DNA from: JBOHWJ01 sp050736615
Lineage (GTDB): Bacteria > Desulfobacterota > Binatia > Binatales > Binataceae
Reading direction: 5' to 3'
Length of the DNA: 28,245 nucleotides
NCBI GenBank assembly: GCA_050736615.1
Contig: JBOHWL010000139.1
Coordinates: 1-28,245 of the forward strand
A program made the position numbers and the translations under genes. The notes under the pieces were generated by a model. It saw only the letters and a program-made list of their open reading frames with translations. It searched no databases and had not been told where the DNA came from. This document shows positions 1-8,384 of the stretch, in pieces; within the stretch, counting starts at the first letter, position 1, and each line of letters opens with the position of its first letter.

Positions 1-1112
1 GGATAGGATTTCTCGCAATCTACGTCCTCACCGCTGCTCCCAAGACTGTTTTTAACGAACACATCCTGCTCGCCAATGCCCTCCTACATGGGCATGCGTG
101 GATCAATGCGCCCAGCTACATGGAACACGCGGTCTTCCGAGGTCGCGACTATATTGTGCACGCCCCGCTCTCGGCTTTCATCCTGGTTCCGCTGGTGGCG
201 CTTTTCGGACCGACGTTAAGCCAGACATCCGTGAGCACCGTGATTGGTGCGGTAACTTGCGTATTGGCATGGCGTCTCACCAGTGTGCTGGACGCAGTCT
301 CGTCAAGGGTATGGCTGATCATATTTTTTGGGATTGGCACCACCTTCTGGTACGAAGCCACTCTGGGGAATAGCTGGGATTTTGCGCTGGTTGTCAGCAC
401 GGTACCCACTCTGATTGCGCTTAATGAACTGTTTGGCCACGGACGCCCATTCGTGGTGGGTATTTTTGCCGGATTGGCTTTCCTCGCCCGCTATGATCTG
501 GTCCTCGCCTGGCCCTTTTATCTGGCAGCCGCCGCAGTCAAGAGTCGTTCCTGGAAAGCACTGGAGACGATTTTTGGATTTGCCATCGCAGTACTGGTTT
601 TTATCTGGTTCAACGAAGTGAGGTTTGGAACGATCTGGGATATATCGCTCACGACTTATGCACGGCACGATCCCTGGTTGCAACAACGCATGGGCGGAGG
701 ATCGCCTTTCCAGTTACGTTTTCTACCAAACAATCTATATACACTTTTCTTCATGGCGCCTGTGCTGGATGGACGCTTTCCGTATATTCACCCACAGATG
801 CAAGGGCAGGCGTTGATTCTTACCAGTCCCGCGTTTTTGCTCGCGTTGCAGCCGAGTTTCAAGCGGGCCATCCCGCTGTCGCTACTGCTCGCAGCCTGCT
901 TCAGTATGGGACCGGCACTTCTGGTCTATGCCAACGGATTTCAGCAGTTCGGAACGCGTTACTATGTCCAGGTGTTTCCGTTTCTTCTTGCCCTAATGAT
1001 CCTGGGAGTTAAGGAACGTGGTCTGGATCAGCTCGGCCGGATTTTGATCGTGTTTTCCGTGTTGCTGGTCATGTTCGGAATGTGGCAGATCCGCGCGCTT
1101 GGTTATGCCTGA
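1..1112 (+). CDS. Polytopic GT-C-like membrane glycosyltransferase homologue, 5' end missing
   Basis: The reading frame is open from base 3 of the window, so the N-terminus lies outside; the first internal ATG (120) is not the natural start. The product is almost entirely hydrophobic helices, about ten in the visible part. A loop near the start (HGHAWINAPSYMEHAVF, then YIVHAPLSAF) matches in layout the first periplasmic loop of the PA14-bearing protein encoded at 2320-4344 (WIDGYAGYNTADIVHVAG, then YYSVKAPGGSF). Both also share a late block of the form G-x-R-x-x-V-x-x-x-P-F. That layout fits integral membrane transferases of the GT-C fold, which use polyprenyl-phosphate sugars outside the cytoplasmic membrane. 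Substrate is unknown. It faces the three-gene glycosylation cluster convergently. Membrane class is sure; the glycosyltransferase role is inferred. Confidence 0.7.
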   Translation, partial: IGFLAIYVLTAAPKTVFNEHILLANALLHGHAWINAPSYMEHAVFRGRDYIVHAPLSAFILVPLVALFGPTLSQTSVSTVIGAVTCVLAWRLTSVLDAVSSRVWLIIFFGIGTTFWYEATLGNSWDFALVVSTVPTLIALNELFGHGRPFVVGIFAGLAFLARYDLVLAWPFYLAAAAVKSRSWKALETIFGFAIAVLVFIWFNEVRFGTIWDISLTTYARHDPWLQQRMGGGSPFQLRFLPNNLYTLFFMAPVLDGRFPYIHPQMQGQALILTSPAFLLALQPSFKRAIPLSLLLAACFSMGPALLVYANGFQQFGTRYYVQVFPFLLALMILGVKERGLDQLGRILIVFSVLLVMFGMWQIRALGYA

Positions 1113-1250
1113 AAAATAGAACAAGCTATACAGCCAATAGAGGGCAGCACGCGATAAGACAGTTTCGCTTCGCGACGAGCCACAATATTGCCGGTAAAGG
1201 GTGGACTAAGGACCACCTGCGAAAAGTAATCAAAAAGGGGGACCGCGAAG
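1113..1250. other. Intergenic, nothing recognised except a Shine-Dalgarno site
   Basis: AT-richer than the flanks. The only clear signal is a purine run (AAAAAGGGGG, ending at 1241) nine bases before the ATG at 1251, a good ribosome binding site for the secreted protein. No convincing terminator follows the stop at 1112. Confidence 0.4.
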
Positions 1251-1683
1251 ATGAAAAGGCTAGTCGGATTGCTGAGCTTGGCATTGATAGTTGGTGCGGG
1301 TTCGGCGCGTGCTGCGTCAGTGTCGTGGACTTATGAGTACGATGGTCATCTGGAGTTGCAAAACAACTCTACCTCCACAGCTTCCGTGACGTTGGACACC
1401 TATTTCGGCGATCAAACGGTGTGCGGGACAACCTTATCCTGCTACTACCATAACACGCCGACATCGGGGATAACCGTCGCTGGTAGCGCAAAAGTGATCG
1501 ATCACATGGGAAAACATCTTCGATGATAGCGGAGTACACGATGCGGATTATCAGGCGGAGTATGTATACGTCACTTCCACGAGATCGATGAGTTGCCTGA
1601 ACGGCACGAACGACTATATCACAACCGAGCACAATCCGGGTTCGGCCATTAACACCGGAGTGGCAACGCCGATCTCTGGATGA
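1251..1683 (+). pseudogene. Secreted beta-rich protein interrupted by a one-base frame change
   Basis: A strong Shine-Dalgarno precedes ATG 1251. The product begins with a textbook signal peptide (MKRLVGLLSLALIVGAGSARA, cleavage after ARA), then a Ser/Thr/Asn-rich, beta-type sequence with a Cys pair (TVCGTTLSCYY). This frame stops at 1524-1526 after an implausible basic tail. The +1 frame, closed upstream by a TGA at 1495-1497, is open from 1498 and continues with the same composition (WENIFDDSGVHDADYQAEY), including a third Cys, to a TGA at 1681-1683. Restoring the frame gives about 143 residues. The change must lie between 1498 and 1523, most likely in the GGGAAAA run at 1508-1514. I do not recognise the family. 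It may be a sequencing error, a true pseudogene or recoding. GC is visibly lower than in neighbours, so recent acquisition is possible. Confidence 0.5.
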
Positions 1684-2045
1684 CGCATCAAGGCGGGTCT
1701 AGCGGCAAAAATTGCGATAATTCCTCAATTCCAGCTAACACCGCAACCCAAGTCGAATCGGATAACGCTGGATCATGCAATCCTGACGCGAGCTACTGCT
1801 CGACCAGAAGCACGCAGACTCTATGGCGCGGGCGCATGCTCGATCCCAATTTGCGGCTAATCACGTTTACTGGCGAGCCATGGATGGCTTTCGCAAAGAT
1901 GCATGACACTTCGCTACCAGCGCTTGATCTATCGGTATGCCAAACGCCCAAGAACCAACATCCAAAAGCGTGGCGTAGCCCCGAGGATAAGCTGTCTGAG
2001 GATACCAGCCGAATGGTCGATGCCTGCCCCGCTTCATTCAACTAG
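1680..2045 (+). CDS. Hypothetical Cys/Asn/Ser-rich protein or continuation of the broken secreted gene
   Basis: The ATG at 1680 overlaps the TGA that ends the repaired upstream frame (ATGA), the spacing of translationally coupled genes. The first 45 residues (for example GKNCDNSSIPANTATQ and SCNPDASYC) resemble the upstream product in being Cys-, Asn-, Ser- and Thr-rich. The region may therefore be the same ancestral secreted protein after a second frame change rather than a separate gene. The second half looks less protein-like and no domain is recognised. There is no signal peptide of its own. Low confidence that this is a functional independent gene. Confidence 0.25.
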   Translation: MTHQGGSSGKNCDNSSIPANTATQVESDNAGSCNPDASYCSTRSTQTLWRGRMLDPNLRLITFTGEPWMAFAKMHDTSLPALDLSVCQTPKNQHPKAWRSPEDKLSEDTSRMVDACPASFN

Positions 2046-2112
2046 ACCCAAGCATCTGAATCGCAGCGGCAGGGCATTTCAATTGCGCCCGCTGCTGCGG
2101 CGGCGCGAAACT

Positions 2113-2265
2113 TCATCGGCGCGCCCGCCTCCGCGCAGGCCTCGTAGCCTCTTCGTCAATTTCGTGTTTGCCCTCAGGCGGCTGGCGACGTGGCGCGCGA
2201 CCGGGCTTCTATTAATAGGCTTCGCCCGCCGTCGGGATCGAGGTGCGGTAAAGCCGTGAGCCCGT
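2113..2265 (-). pseudogene. Decayed 3' remnant of a paralogue of the jelly-roll membrane gene at 4341-5234
   Basis: Read on the minus strand, this stretch encodes LYRTSIPTAGEAY, then two adjacent stops (TAA TAG), then in the same frame a basic tail ending in RPARRRARR and a stop. The intact neighbour ends with LYGTSMPVAGAA, a basic tail and TRRRVRR. At DNA level, 20 of 22 bases match at each end (2114 with 4342; 2234 with 4450), with similar spacing of 120 and 108 bases. The ATGA stop/start junction found between the two intact genes is also kept here (2113-2116). Upstream of about 2265 the similarity ends. This is a dead copy from duplication of the cluster, not a gene. Confidence 0.7.
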
Positions 2266-2319
2266 GCAGGCGCACCGCCTGCGCCCTAACCGAGTATCAC
2301 ACGCATGCTTGGCGCGTGA

Positions 2320-4344
2320 TCAGTTGGGCTCCGCGACATGGGACAGCCGGCCTTTTTGGACCACTCGCGTATTGTTCGCGGGGTTCAGGACGGCGCTTGG
2401 TATCGGCACCATCGCCGCGCCCGGCGGCTGCCAATATAAGACGATGCGCGCGCCACCCCACAGATTGCGTTGGCCAACCTCGATCCGATGAGTTCCCGCA
2501 CTCAGATAGGCGACGCCCTCCGCATGGTTAAGGGTCACCGCGCCGGGATCGTTGATCACCGGATTGCCGTCGATCACGACCCAGCCGTCATCGTCGACAT
2601 CGAGCGCAAAGCGATACACACCGGTTTGCGCCACCATCAGTGTGCCGGTCCATAGGATGTGAGAAGGTGTCGGCAGCGCGCCGAGTTCGGCGATGTCTTC
2701 GAAATCGATGCGAGGATCGACCCGCTCCAGCAATGGCGGAAACCCCTGACCGCTAAGCCCGCGATAGTAACGCGCGAGCAGGCCGTGCGCCGCCGTGGTG
2801 TCATCGGCACAAATCGCGCGGCACAAGAGCGGCGGCGCGAATAAAGCCGCGATCGCCACCAACGCCGCCGCCGACGCCATTTCACGCGTCATCGGGTCGC
2901 CACGCCATAGGCGTAACTCGCGGATGAGAAAAAATGCGCCGGCCCCCCATAGCAAGGCCAGCGGCCATAATTGCAGCGAACGGGGCAGGCCGGCGAGCTT
3001 GCCAAGATTGAAAGCGGTTGACTGGCCAACGACCGGCGGTCCGCCGAAGTACGCATCCCGATCATACGCGAAGTCACCGCGCAAATAGGCGGGATAAATA
3101 AAGTCGCGCAGCGGGTTTTCATATTCATACGGGAAATGCGGCTCAACTGAGGTCGCCATCAACATCGCAAAGACGCCCAGCAACGCCAACGCTGCCAATG
3201 GCCAATTCCATCGCCGCGGCAGGAACGCCAGCGCCAGCACTATGAACGGTATCGAGGCGACGATCTGCCGCGGACCGGTGGCGATACCGCCACCCCACGA
3301 CACGATCGATTGGCCAAACGAGGCGTTGAACAGAATGAACGCGACGATCACGAAGGCGGTGACGGCGAACTCGGCGCGATACTTGCCCCTCATCGCAAAA
3401 TAAATCAGGGCCGGAATCACCAGCACCAATTCCGGATTGCAATAGAGCAAGCCCCGCTGCGGGTCGATCAGGATTTTCCGCAGGATCCATAATTTCGGAT
3501 AGGTCAGCCCGACGAAGCCGGCCGCCTGTTCGGGAAACTGCGTATTACCGGGAAGCCTGTAGGCTTGATAGCTCAGGAACAGAGAGTTGCCGAATGCCGC
3601 CTGGTTGTAGGCCAACAGCACCACCGCAATCGCGGCGGCGCCGGCGGCGAAGGCGGCAATATGACGGCTGCGGCCAAGCCGGAAAAGCGCATAAACCGCC
3701 AACGCCAGCGCAATGATTATCGACGGGAAATCGCACAGCACCGTCCATCCGGCCAGCGCACCCGCTATCATCGCGCGGCCGGCCTCGGGGCGTTGTTCAT
3801 GGGTCGCCAGCAAATAGAAAGCGGTGAAGCCGCACGCCGCCGCAATTGGCTCGCCGGTCATCTCGGTGGCATAGGGAAACACGATAGTGGCGAACGCAAG
3901 AATCAGCGCGAGCGCCGCCGCACGCCCATCGTCGGCGCCCAGCGCGAGCGCGAACCGATACATCACGACCGTCATCAATGCGACCAGCAGCGAGGTCGAA
4001 AAAATGATCGTGAGCCAGGTCGCAAGCGCCCAATACAAGGCCGGGCGGCTGTGGGACAGCGGGAACAGGATTGTGCTGAAAATCGCCCATTGGATAAGCC
4101 CGCTGAAGGAGCCGCCGGGCGCTTTGACGGAATAGTAATGACCGGCGACGTGAACAATATCGGCGGTGTTGTAGCCGGCATAACCGTCGATCCACAGCGT
4201 GTGGCGTTCAAGGATCGAACGCATCAGATCGAAACGCGCGGCGGTGCTCTGATCCGCGCCCTGGTAAAAATAGGCGAAGCTCAGGAGCGCGACGAAAAAA
4301 AGCGCAAGCTCGACCCGGCGGCGGCTCGGAGCCGGCAGGCTCAT
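2320..4344 (-). CDS. GT-C-like membrane protein with C-terminal PA14 domain
   Basis: A 674-residue protein. Residues about 10-500 form some ten to twelve hydrophobic helices with a GT-C-like first loop (residues 40-80). A final helix near residue 500 is followed by a PA14 domain at about 521-650, recognisable from GLLARYYRGL at its start, the W-TGTL strand, and the sugar-binding signature DVDDDGWVVIDG. PA14 modules bind glycans in glycosidases, toxins and adhesins, so the domain probably holds a sugar polymer or glycoprotein at the periplasmic face while the membrane part transfers sugar; that coupling is inference. I chose ATG 4344 because it overlaps the upstream stop (ATGA) and has GGAGG 11 bases upstream. 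The frame stays open to 4527, but that would overlap the upstream gene by nearly 190 bases. It is the last gene of a coupled trio and is followed by a relic of its neighbour. Confidence 0.75.
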   Translation of the reverse strand: MSLPAPSRRRVELALFFVALLSFAYFYQGADQSTAARFDLMRSILERHTLWIDGYAGYNTADIVHVAGHYYSVKAPGGSFSGLIQWAIFSTILFPLSHSRPALYWALATWLTIIFSTSLLVALMTVVMYRFALALGADDGRAAALALILAFATIVFPYATEMTGEPIAAACGFTAFYLLATHEQRPEAGRAMIAGALAGWTVLCDFPSIIIALALAVYALFRLGRSRHIAAFAAGAAAIAVVLLAYNQAAFGNSLFLSYQAYRLPGNTQFPEQAAGFVGLTYPKLWILRKILIDPQRGLLYCNPELVLVIPALIYFAMRGKYRAEFAVTAFVIVAFILFNASFGQSIVSWGGGIATGPRQIVASIPFIVLALAFLPRRWNWPLAALALLGVFAMLMATSVEPHFPYEYENPLRDFIYPAYLRGDFAYDRDAYFGGPPVVGQSTAFNLGKLAGLPRSLQLWPLALLWGAGAFFLIRELRLWRGDPMTREMASAAALVAIAALFAPPLLCRAICADDTTAAHGLLARYYRGLSGQGFPPLLERVDPRIDFEDIAELGALPTPSHILWTGTLMVAQTGVYRFALDVDDDGWVVIDGNPVINDPGAVTLNHAEGVAYLSAGTHRIEVGQRNLWGGARIVLYWQPPGAAMVPIPSAVLNPANNTRVVQKGRLSHVAEPN

Positions 4345-5234
4345 CGGCGCACGCGCCTCCGCGTCGCCCCAGAGGTCTCGTGGCGAGCCTCGAGGTCGAG
4401 GCGCGCCTGCCGGCGTTTTGCACGCGGTTCTCTGGCCGCGCCCGCCACAGGCATCGAGGTGCCGTAAAGCCACCATCCGATCACCGCTAGCAGCACGAAC
4501 GCGAGAAAAGTGACGACCAACGTCCACAGACTGCCGATCGGACCTGAACCTTCGGCACGTCGCACCGCGGTGAGGTTGTACACGAAGGGCGTGCCGGGCG
4601 GCGGCGGTCCCGCGATTCTCACCACGCGCGGATCGCGGAAGGCGCCTTCTCCTCGCGCAACACTGGCGAAGCCGCCAACCCGTAAGGCGACGTCGATATC
4701 CGCGCCGCCTTTACCAATCAACAGATAAAAGGCAACGCGGCGCCATCCGCTGGTTCCGATCAAGCTGTTGGAGACAATGCCGTCTTCGAGCACGCTGATA
4801 TTCGCGCCGGTTTTGACGCCGAATACATCCTGGCTCCGAGCTTCGGCACTGAAGTAATACCAACCCGGCCGCAGGCTGAGCGATTGAACCCAACGCGCAT
4901 CATTTTCCCGATGATTGATGATTGCAAGCTCGCCCGGCTGGCCGTTGCTCGGCGCGATCCAGGTGAACGTGGTGGTGGAAGGCGAAAGAATCCAGCCATC
5001 GTGCCGCCATTCGTCAGGAGCATCGCCCGAACCGCGACTCAAATCGCCGTTAGCCAGGAGGTTTTGGCTGAGTGCGCGGGGACCGCTCACCGTTGCGACG
5101 TCCCCTTTCTTCTCTTGTAAAACCGCGGCGGGATTTGTTTTCGGCAGCGCGGGACGGGGAGAAAACAGCGCGCTCGCCATCATCGCGATCGCGATTGCGG
5201 CGCACTGACGCGCTATCAAATGATGCCCGGCCAT
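4341..5234 (-). CDS. Bitopic membrane protein with extracytoplasmic jelly-roll (carbohydrate-binding-like) domain
   Basis: A 297-residue protein. It opens with a hydrophobic signal or anchor segment (about 8-27, AAIAIAMMASALF). Residues about 55-210 have the layout of a galactose-binding-like or CBM4/9-type beta sandwich: NLLANGDLSRG near the start, W-containing strands, and a late WRRVAFYLLIG strand. A single helix near residue 240 (TLVVTFLAFVLLAVIGWW) and a very basic Arg-rich cytoplasmic tail follow. The ATG at 5234 overlaps the stop of the PMT-like gene (TGATG) and its own stop overlaps the next start, so all three should be translated as a unit. Likely role: an accessory glycan- or protein-binding subunit of the transferases on both sides, inferred from context. 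A longer upstream open frame was rejected because it lies inside the preceding gene. A decayed copy of its 3' end lies at 2113-2265. Confidence 0.65.
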   Translation of the reverse strand: MAGHHLIARQCAAIAIAMMASALFSPRPALPKTNPAAVLQEKKGDVATVSGPRALSQNLLANGDLSRGSGDAPDEWRHDGWILSPSTTTFTWIAPSNGQPGELAIINHRENDARWVQSLSLRPGWYYFSAEARSQDVFGVKTGANISVLEDGIVSNSLIGTSGWRRVAFYLLIGKGGADIDVALRVGGFASVARGEGAFRDPRVVRIAGPPPPGTPFVYNLTAVRRAEGSGPIGSLWTLVVTFLAFVLLAVIGWWLYGTSMPVAGAAREPRAKRRQARLDLEARHETSGATRRRVRR

Positions 5235-8167
5235 CAGATCCAATTGTGCAAACCCGGTCCTTCGAACCACATCCGCGCGTAATACCCGATCCGTGGAATC
5301 GGCGTGCCGAGCCAGATGGGAAGATAGAATAGAAACAGGGCGACGGCGGTCACGACGAAAGCAACGAACAGAAAGCGGTTGGCCGCACGTGGCCGATGCA
5401 GCAGGGCGATGTAGGTGAAAACGACGATGGCCACCAAGGGAATTCCGGCCAATTCCCTCGGATTGATCGTCACATGGAAAATCGCTGTTCGTGCCGGCAG
5501 CCATCCGGGCGCGAGCGTCGACGCGATATGGCCAACGCCCACAACGTAGACGACCAGCAGGGGCACCATCAGCGCGAGCGCTTCCCACAGTTCAGCGTCG
5601 CCCGTCCACATTTCGGCCATGATTCCGCCCAGTGCAAGATAGCCGATATAGACCGACGGCATATAGTGATAGAGGAATAAAATCCGCGTAATCGGGATCC
5701 AGATTACGAGATAGGCAAGATAGCCGACAACGAGGAATGTGCGGGTTATCTTCGGGCGTTCGAGCGCGCGCACCGCGGTGATCGTGATGGCGGGAATCAC
5801 TGCCCACCAGGTCAGTGGATTACCCGCGCCCCAGATAGTCGCGACATCGCCGATTTTGGGGAAATTCTCCCAATACGCGACCGGTCGCAGCATCAGCGGC
5901 CAACTCCACCATGGCGACGAATACGGATGGGTCGCGCCGGCCACGCTGTTCTCATACCAAATCACCTGTTTGTAGTAGTGGAAAAGGTCGGCCATCCCGC
6001 CCCACCAGCCGAGATAGTATTTCGGCAAAAACGCCGCCAGGTATAGGAACGCGGAGACCGAGCCGATCAACAGTGCGGCGCCGATCAGGCGGCGGATGCG
6101 CTGGCTGTCCGAGAGTGCCGCGATCCCCAGCTCTGAACGCCAGAGCGTGAACGCCATGAAGCCGAACACGAGCAGAAAGGTTATTCCCGGCACGTAGAGC
6201 TTCGAACCCAAACACAGGCCCAGCGCAATTCCAGCGCACAGGATTGTTCGCCTTCGATCCAGCGGCTGAGCGTTCTGAATGAATCGAAACAGAAACAAAT
6301 AGGCGATTGCGGCAAAGGTGAGATAGGCGATATCGATCACCCCGATGCGCGAATCGACGATGAAGAAGCCGTCGCAGGCGATGAAGGCGGCGGCCAGCAC
6401 ACCCGCCAGGCGCGACCGGAACATCCGCCGTCCCAGCATATAGGTCACGCCGGCCATCACCGTACCGAGCAGAGCGTTGCCGAGCCGCCAGCTCGTTGAA
6501 TGATCGCCGAAGAGCATAATGCCCAGGGCGATGATGAGCTTGTCGAGCGGCGGATGGGGATCGAGGAAGGGTTCGCCGCGCAAATAATGCCGCGCCTGGC
6601 CGACGAAATGCACTTCATCGAAGACGATCTCGTGCGGATGGCCGATATGCCAGAAGCGCAGTAAGGCGGCGATCGCGACGATTGCGGTCAACGCGAGAGT
6701 ATCGGCGCTCAGCCACGGAAAGCGCTCGTAAGTTACCGCCGGCGGCCACCAATTAAAGCCGGTGCGCACGCGGCGGATGATCGTGCCGAACCACGCCTCC
6801 TCGGGGTCTGGCGCGGAGACGGTCGCGCCCGCTCGATAGCCATAAACGGCCGCGATCGCGAAGCCAAACAAGTTGGCAATCGCTGTCATCATCGCCACGC
6901 TGTCGCGCGCCCCCATGAAAACCGTGGTTCGCAGCGTATGCAGCACGTACGCGAGATTGATGAAGCAGGTACACGTGAGCAGCACGAATACGCCCATCAT
7001 GGCTGGTTCTTCCAACGCGAGCGGTACGACAAAAGCCAGCGCGGGATAGAGATACCGCTCGTGCATGCGCGGCGCGAACATGAAAAAGCCGAACAGCGCG
7101 AGAAAGCAGGTGCAAAGCAGATTACGTTTTGACGGCGCGCGCCATAACATCCACAGGAGGAAGCCGTACAGCGGCACCAGCAGCGCCATCCCAAAGATGA
7201 AATACGTTACGCCCAGGATCGTGCCGCTGTCCTGCTGGCGCACGCCGCCGATCAGCGCCATGAAATTGAAGGCGTTGACGGAAGTCTCGTGATAGTAGCT
7301 GGCGGTGGATTGATACAGCGCGGGCAGCCAGTCCCAGGCGTGGCCAATCTGAAACGGCGCCACCCCGACTACGACGACGACGATGAGCGCAAGCGCCGCG
7401 CGCCACCATCGGCGCGGCGCGCTCCGCAACAGCGTCCATAAACCGAGCACCGGCAATAACGTGAGTGCCTGCGGTTTAATCAGCACCGCCAAGGCGGCGC
7501 AGGCCCAGCCCAGTTCGAATTCAGCCGCGACCATCATCGCGACGCTCAGCAACATCACGAAGGTCACGGCCGAATCGGTCTGACCCCATACCACGGTGTC
7601 GAACAGTAACGCCGGATTGAGCGCCACCAGCAGCATCGCCAACCATGCCAGCGACGGATGACGCGCGCGGACCAGTACGAACACCAGCAGCGCCAAAAGC
7701 AGGTCGGCGGCCATGGCCGGCGTCTCAACGATTATGCGCAGCGCTTCGCCACTGGCGCCGATGGTCCTGGCGAACCATCCGGCGAGCCACAGCGGATAGA
7801 GATATCCGGGCGGATAATCGATGAAATAACCGGGCCGATAGAGGTGCGCCGGCCCGGCGTTGGCGATTTGCAGGGCCCACGCTTCATAGGTGCCGACGTC
7901 GGTCTGAAACCCGTGAAAAGCCAGTAGCGCAAAGGTTTTCGCGATCCAAACAACGGCCAACAGCAACAGCGCCTTGGGCAAGGCGCGATCGCGAGCGGCG
8001 ATAATCGGCCGCGCGCAAAGAAACAAGGCGTAGGCGACGAGCCCGGCGAGCAGGAGCCCGGCGACGACCCCGGGCGCCCGCCCGCTCGCCCATGCGCCCG
8101 CTGGAATACCGGCTTGCGCATAAGCTACCGCGGCCGGCGCGCTCATCGCCGCGATTGCGATCGGCAC
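5234..8167 (-). CDS. Double GT-C protein: ALG6/GT87-like N-half fused to a PMT (GT39) C-half
   Basis: A 977-residue polytopic protein, about twice a usual bacterial O-mannosyltransferase. N-half (35-445): the first loop has FQTDVGTYEAWA and YFIDYPPGY, followed by WGQTDSA, LIKPQA and RMHERYLYP, motifs seen in lipid-linked-sugar hexosyltransferases. C-half (490-977): the PMT signature is clear, with FDEVHF (516-521, the acidic pair in loop 1), DPHPPLDKL (536-544) and a conserved SW-R element (559-561). PMTs transfer mannose from polyprenyl-phosphate mannose to Ser/Thr of exported proteins. Two catalytic modules in one chain suggest sequential sugar addition, which is inference. Start is uncertain: GTG 8167 or ATG 8146, neither with a good Shine-Dalgarno. 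It is the first gene of a coupled trio, divergent from the esterase gene. Confidence 0.78.
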   Translation of the reverse strand: MPIAIAAMSAPAAVAYAQAGIPAGAWASGRAPGVVAGLLLAGLVAYALFLCARPIIAARDRALPKALLLLAVVWIAKTFALLAFHGFQTDVGTYEAWALQIANAGPAHLYRPGYFIDYPPGYLYPLWLAGWFARTIGASGEALRIIVETPAMAADLLLALLVFVLVRARHPSLAWLAMLLVALNPALLFDTVVWGQTDSAVTFVMLLSVAMMVAAEFELGWACAALAVLIKPQALTLLPVLGLWTLLRSAPRRWWRAALALIVVVVVGVAPFQIGHAWDWLPALYQSTASYYHETSVNAFNFMALIGGVRQQDSGTILGVTYFIFGMALLVPLYGFLLWMLWRAPSKRNLLCTCFLALFGFFMFAPRMHERYLYPALAFVVPLALEEPAMMGVFVLLTCTCFINLAYVLHTLRTTVFMGARDSVAMMTAIANLFGFAIAAVYGYRAGATVSAPDPEEAWFGTIIRRVRTGFNWWPPAVTYERFPWLSADTLALTAIVAIAALLRFWHIGHPHEIVFDEVHFVGQARHYLRGEPFLDPHPPLDKLIIALGIMLFGDHSTSWRLGNALLGTVMAGVTYMLGRRMFRSRLAGVLAAAFIACDGFFIVDSRIGVIDIAYLTFAAIAYLFLFRFIQNAQPLDRRRTILCAGIALGLCLGSKLYVPGITFLLVFGFMAFTLWRSELGIAALSDSQRIRRLIGAALLIGSVSAFLYLAAFLPKYYLGWWGGMADLFHYYKQVIWYENSVAGATHPYSSPWWSWPLMLRPVAYWENFPKIGDVATIWGAGNPLTWWAVIPAITITAVRALERPKITRTFLVVGYLAYLVIWIPITRILFLYHYMPSVYIGYLALGGIMAEMWTGDAELWEALALMVPLLVVYVVGVGHIASTLAPGWLPARTAIFHVTINPRELAGIPLVAIVVFTYIALLHRPRAANRFLFVAFVVTAVALFLFYLPIWLGTPIPRIGYYARMWFEGPGLHNWI

Positions 8168-8345
8168 GACCGTCGCGCGTATGCCTGCCGAGCTTCGCTG
8201 CGTCTCCGTTGATCCCCCCGAGAGATTCCTTTTGCGACTCCATCGGCCTTGGCCGAGGTCCGTGCTTAAGCGCGACAGCTAACATAGCCGACCGGCGCGC
8301 AATGATTAACCCTGCTTCAACTGGCGGCCGGCCTACGCTTGGCGT

Positions 8346-8351
8346 TATGAT
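8346..8351 (+). promoter_or_regulatory. Possible -10 element for the esterase gene
   Basis: TATGAT, five of six matches to the sigma-70 -10 consensus, lies 33 bases before the esterase ATG. It would give a short leader that includes the AGGAG site. No good -35 is visible at 16-18 bases upstream, so this is weak. Confidence 0.2.
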
Positions 8352-8384
8352 CCGCTTCGCTTTTGCGTCAAGGAGAGAGCGCGG

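Noticed and set aside
1508..1514. GGGAAAA as a programmed -1 frameshift site
   Set aside because: A -1 slip would enter a frame giving a short, unconvincing peptide; the sensible continuation is in the +1 frame, so classical -1 recoding does not fit.
1793..2041. Minus-strand frame of 82 codons opposite the Cys-rich frame
   Set aside because: No ribosome site or recognisable domain. Neither strand is strongly supported here, so I listed only the plus frame, at low confidence.
3565..4467. Long plus-strand frame of 300 codons, Arg/Gln/Asn-rich
   Set aside because: Fully antisense to the PA14-bearing membrane gene; extreme composition typical of a mirror frame in GC-rich DNA.
4341..5588. Longer version of the jelly-roll gene beginning at 5588
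   Set aside because: The extra part overlaps the PMT-like gene in another frame; ATG 5234 overlaps that gene's stop and directly precedes the signal segment.
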